NCBI RefSeq assembly: GCF_012910705.2
Contig: NZ_WTVG02000037.1
Coordinates: forward strand, 124,001 to 188,000
Source of the DNA: Aromatoleum anaerobium
Lineage (GTDB): Bacteria; Pseudomonadota; Gammaproteobacteria; Burkholderiales; Rhodocyclaceae
DNA: 64,000 nt
Direction of reading: 5' to 3'
Shown here: piece by piece, positions 61,564 through 64,000 of the stretch
Numbering within the stretch: position 1 is the stretch's first letter
How the letters are laid out: every line of letters begins with the position of its first letter
Program-made: the position numbers and the translations under genes
The notes under the pieces: model-generated
What the model saw: the letters and a program-made list of their open reading frames with translations, nothing else
Told to the model about the DNA's origin: nothing
Database searches by the model: none

Positions 61564-63390
61564 ATGCCGTCGACGTCCGACCCTCTTGCCCTGTTCAACG
61601 CCTTGCTCGATACGCAGGCGCTCCAATACGAATTTCAACCGATCGCCGACATCGGCCGCGCTTCGGTGCTCGGCTATGAGGCCCTGATGCGCGGGCCGCA
61701 AGGCTCGGCGTTGCGTTCGCCCGAGGAACTGCTGCGCGCCGCGCGCAGCGCCGGGCGCCTGGCGGAACTCGAGCGTGCGGCGTGCCTCGGCGCGATCGCC
61801 GCGTTTCCGCGGCTGGGCCTGCCCGGAAAGCTCTTCGTGAACCTGTCCGCGCCCCTGATCGAACATTTTGCGCTCGATCACGGGCGCGAGCTGCTGCAGC
61901 ATGCGCACGAGGCCGGGCTTTCCCCCGACCGGCTCGTGCTCGAACTGACGGAACACGAACGCGTCGAGGATGCCGATGGGCTCCAGGTGGCGATGAAGGT
62001 CCTCGCCGCGCGCGGCATCACGCTCGCGATCGACGATTTCGGCGATGGCCGTTCGAGCCTGCGCCTGTGGGTGCAACTGAGGCCCCAGATCGTCAAGCTC
62101 GACAAGTATTTCGTGCATGGCCTGCAGCGCGACAGCCGCAAGCTCGAGGTCGTCCGGACCGTGCTGCGGCTGGCCGAAGTCCTCGGCACGCCGCTGGTCG
62201 CCGAAGGCATCGAGGACGCCGCCGAACTCGCGGTGCTGCGCGACCTCGGGTGCGACTATGCGCAGGGCTACTACATCGGCCGCCCGGCCGCGGTGCCGGC
62301 GTCCTCGCTGTCGTCCGCTGTCCTGAAAGTGCTCGGTTCGGCAAAGATCTCGGTGCTGCCGACACTGTCGCGGCGGCAGCGCGTCGGCCACTCGGTGGAC
62401 AGGCTGAAGATGGCCGCGCCCGCGGTCGCTCCCGATCTTGCGAGCGAGGAGCTGTTCCGCATGTTCGGCGCGAATCCGGACCTGCACGCGGTTGCGGTGG
62501 TGACGGGCGGCCTGCCGCTGGGCCTCGTCAACCGCCGCGACTTTGTCGAGAGCTATGCGCAGCCGTTTTACCGCGAGCTCAACAGCAGGCGGCCGGTGAG
62601 GCAGTTCATGAATGCGGATCCGATCTGCGCCGAGCGCAGCGCGCCGCTCGATTCGCTGATCAACGTGCTGGCCGGCGAGGATCAGCGCTACCTGCACGAC
62701 GGATTCATCGTCACCGAAGAGGGGCGCTACGTGGGCGTCGCGACGGGCGAGAGTCTCGTGCGCGCGGTCACCGAGCTGCGCATCGAGGCGGCTCGGCATG
62801 CGAATCCGCTGACGCTGCTGCCGGGCAACATCCCCGTCACCGAGCATATCGCGCGCCTGCTCGACGCGCGGACCTCGTTCGCCGCCTGCTATTTCGACCT
62901 CAACAACTTCAAGCCGTACAACGATCTCTACGGCTACTGGCGGGGCGATGAGATGATCAAGCTGGCGGCGGAAATCGTCGCCCGGCACTGCGACCGGATG
63001 CAGGATTTCGTCGGGCACGTCGGCGGCGACGACTTCGTCGTGCTGTTCCAGAGCGACGACTGGGCCGAGCGCTGCGAGCGGATCGTCGCACAGTTCAATC
63101 GCGAAGCGCGCCGCCTCTTCGATGTCCGGGAACTGCAACAGGGCGGCTTCCACAGCGAGGACCGGCGCGGGTTCCGGGCTTTTTTCCCGCTGACGACGAT
63201 CGCCGTCGGCGAAGTCGCCGTGTCGCCCGGGCAGTTCCGCGATCCCGAGGAGGTGGCTTCGGCGGCTGCCGCGGCAAAGAAAATCGCCAAGCTCTCCCCC
63301 GACGGCGTCCACCTTGCGGGCATCGCGATGGGCGTTCCGCGACTCGCCACGACGAGCCCGCCGAACGCGTCGCGTCTTTCGCCGCACTGA
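61564..63390 (+). CDS. EAL-CBS-GGDEF cyclic-di-GMP signalling protein
   Basis: A 608-aa cytoplasmic protein. EAL phosphodiesterase domain, residues about 10-260: YEALMRGPQ, FVNLSAP, LELTEHE, IDDFGDGRSSLRLW, KLDKYF, AEGIED, so most metal- and substrate-binding residues are present. A CBS-pair region lies at about 285-420 (GLPLGLVNRRDF, MNADPICAERSAPLDSLINV). The GGDEF domain at about 430-590 has GHVGGDDFVVLF (about 484), i.e. GGDDF instead of GG(D/E)EF, so its cyclase activity is doubtful. It probably degrades c-di-GMP under control of the CBS and GGDEF parts. It has no membrane segment. Confidence 0.9.
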   Translation: MPSTSDPLALFNALLDTQALQYEFQPIADIGRASVLGYEALMRGPQGSALRSPEELLRAARSAGRLAELERAACLGAIAAFPRLGLPGKLFVNLSAPLIEHFALDHGRELLQHAHEAGLSPDRLVLELTEHERVEDADGLQVAMKVLAARGITLAIDDFGDGRSSLRLWVQLRPQIVKLDKYFVHGLQRDSRKLEVVRTVLRLAEVLGTPLVAEGIEDAAELAVLRDLGCDYAQGYYIGRPAAVPASSLSSAVLKVLGSAKISVLPTLSRRQRVGHSVDRLKMAAPAVAPDLASEELFRMFGANPDLHAVAVVTGGLPLGLVNRRDFVESYAQPFYRELNSRRPVRQFMNADPICAERSAPLDSLINVLAGEDQRYLHDGFIVTEEGRYVGVATGESLVRAVTELRIEAARHANPLTLLPGNIPVTEHIARLLDARTSFAACYFDLNNFKPYNDLYGYWRGDEMIKLAAEIVARHCDRMQDFVGHVGGDDFVVLFQSDDWAERCERIVAQFNREARRLFDVRELQQGGFHSEDRRGFRAFFPLTTIAVGEVAVSPGQFRDPEEVASAAAAAKKIAKLSPDGVHLAGIAMGVPRLATTSPPNASRLSPH

Positions 63391-63501
63391 GCGCCGCCGT
63401 CATGGGCGCGTTCGTAGTCGTCAGTCAGTTTTCGGCATCTGCTTCACCTTGATTCAGATAGTCCCTCGCTGCCTGGGGTATTTCGCCTGATTCGGGGGCT
63501 T

Positions 63502-64000
63502 TCACGTTAACAAAGCCTTCAAATCCTTGAGCATCAGGAATAAATGATAAGAGTCGGTCTGGCTCGGCTCGAACTCCCAGGACTCGTACCATTGCCGCGC
63601 CGCATCGTCCTTCGCGTGCACCAGCAAGCATCGAATGCCCGCGATGTCGGCCGCTTGGGCTGTGCGCTGCAAGGCATCCTTGAGCAGCGCTTTGCCCAGC
63701 CCTTTGCCCTGATGGTCTTTGTCCACCGCCAGCCTGGCCAGAATCATCACTGGGACAGGGCGGCGAGCGAGACCTTTCATCACCCGCGCAGGTGCCGACT
63801 CGGGATCAACACTGCCTACCGCGAGGCTGTAGAAACCGACGACCTCACCGGCACTGCGGCAGACGTAGGTTTGCGCGCTGTTGGCCTTCTGGTTGACCAG
63901 CGCGTACTGATGCAGAAACTGATTCAGTGCCGGCTGACCACAGTCGAAACCTTCGACGGCGTCTGCGGCACTGAGTTTGCCTATCGGTTCATACGCTGCA
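63502..64000 (-). CDS. GNAT acetyltransferase toxin, TacT/AtaT-like (N-terminus beyond window)
   Basis: The minus-strand frame is open from the window edge to a TGA at 63502 (165 codons seen). The sequence FDCGQPALNQFLHQYALVNQ, then TYVCRSAGEVVGFYSLAVGS, ILARLAVDKDHQGKGLGKAL (acetyl-CoA loop) and the C-terminal SYHLFLMLKDL is the pattern of type II toxin GNATs that acetylate aminoacyl-tRNA. A DUF1778/ribbon-helix-helix antitoxin gene would be expected just beyond position 64000. Base composition is clearly less GC-rich than the rest of the window, suggesting acquisition. Confidence 0.85.
   Translation of the reverse strand, partial: AAYEPIGKLSAADAVEGFDCGQPALNQFLHQYALVNQKANSAQTYVCRSAGEVVGFYSLAVGSVDPESAPARVMKGLARRPVPVMILARLAVDKDHQGKGLGKALLKDALQRTAQAADIAGIRCLLVHAKDDAARQWYESWEFEPSQTDSYHLFLMLKDLKALLT

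Noticed and set aside
1-64000. CRISPR arrays, IS elements, tRNA or rRNA genes
   Set aside because: Looked for regular repeats, transposase motifs and tRNA-like folds on both strands; none could be supported by eye.

Overview
The window is very GC-rich, densely coded DNA from a betaproteobacterium, most likely of the Aromatoleum/Azoarcus/Thauera group (Rhodocyclales). The gene content points there: an anaerobic indoleacetate (auxin) operon of the iaa type, a 2-aminobenzoate-CoA ligase, indolepyruvate:ferredoxin oxidoreductase, an NnrS-type protein of denitrifiers, and an alicyclic-acid beta-oxidation cluster. No rRNA, tRNA, CRISPR array, IS element or phage was seen. Assignments rest on reading motifs by eye; no database search was possible.

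Layout. (1) 1-7283, minus strand: the start of an NnrS gene cut by the window edge, iorB and iorA, and a TRAP transporter (Q-M-P). (2) 7501-9493, plus: two paralogous double PRC-barrel genes flanking a decayed sorbosone-dehydrogenase remnant. (3) 9599-26573, minus: one long, tightly packed operon, in order of transcription GntR regulator, thiolase, CoA ligase, two hydantoinase-like subunits, decarboxylating acyl-CoA dehydrogenase, B12 mutase small and large subunits, a three-subunit molybdenum hydroxylase, family III CoA transferase and an orphan ABC binding protein. This matches the indoleacetate-to-2-aminobenzoyl-CoA pathway. (4) 26808-28858: a TetR gene with an extra N-terminal domain and an AraC gene. 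(5) 29010-45380, plus: TetR, a complete LIV-type ABC transporter, SDR, CoA ligase, crotonase, BadH-like SDR, fused CoA-transferase-like protein, BadI-like hydrolase, another SDR, acyl-CoA dehydrogenase, universal stress protein and EtfBA. Together they can encode cyclohexanecarboxylate-type degradation to pimeloyl-CoA. A DcaP-like porin (46040-47431) carries the same promoter architecture. (6) 47541-48521: a DMT-family exporter. (7) 48912-58281, plus: fused hydroxyacyl-CoA dehydrogenase/enoyl-CoA hydratase, 2-aminobenzoate-CoA ligase, binding protein, thioesterase, two unknown small proteins and a MalT-type LuxR regulator. (8) 58468-63390: a CusRS-like two-component system, NudC and an EAL-CBS-GGDEF protein. 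(9) 63502-64000: a GNAT toxin running off the edge.

How they fit. IorAB can turn indolepyruvate into indoleacetyl-CoA, and the iaa operon degrades indoleacetate to 2-aminobenzoyl-CoA. That operon has a thiolase but no hydratase or 3-hydroxyacyl-CoA dehydrogenase of its own. The fused enzyme at 48912 supplies exactly these two activities and has a near-copy of the GntR-operon palindrome (ATACTGTATACAGTAT) in front of it. The two loci, 22 kb apart, therefore look like one regulon. The alicyclic cluster between them has its own regulators and a separate conserved promoter element shared with the porin gene.
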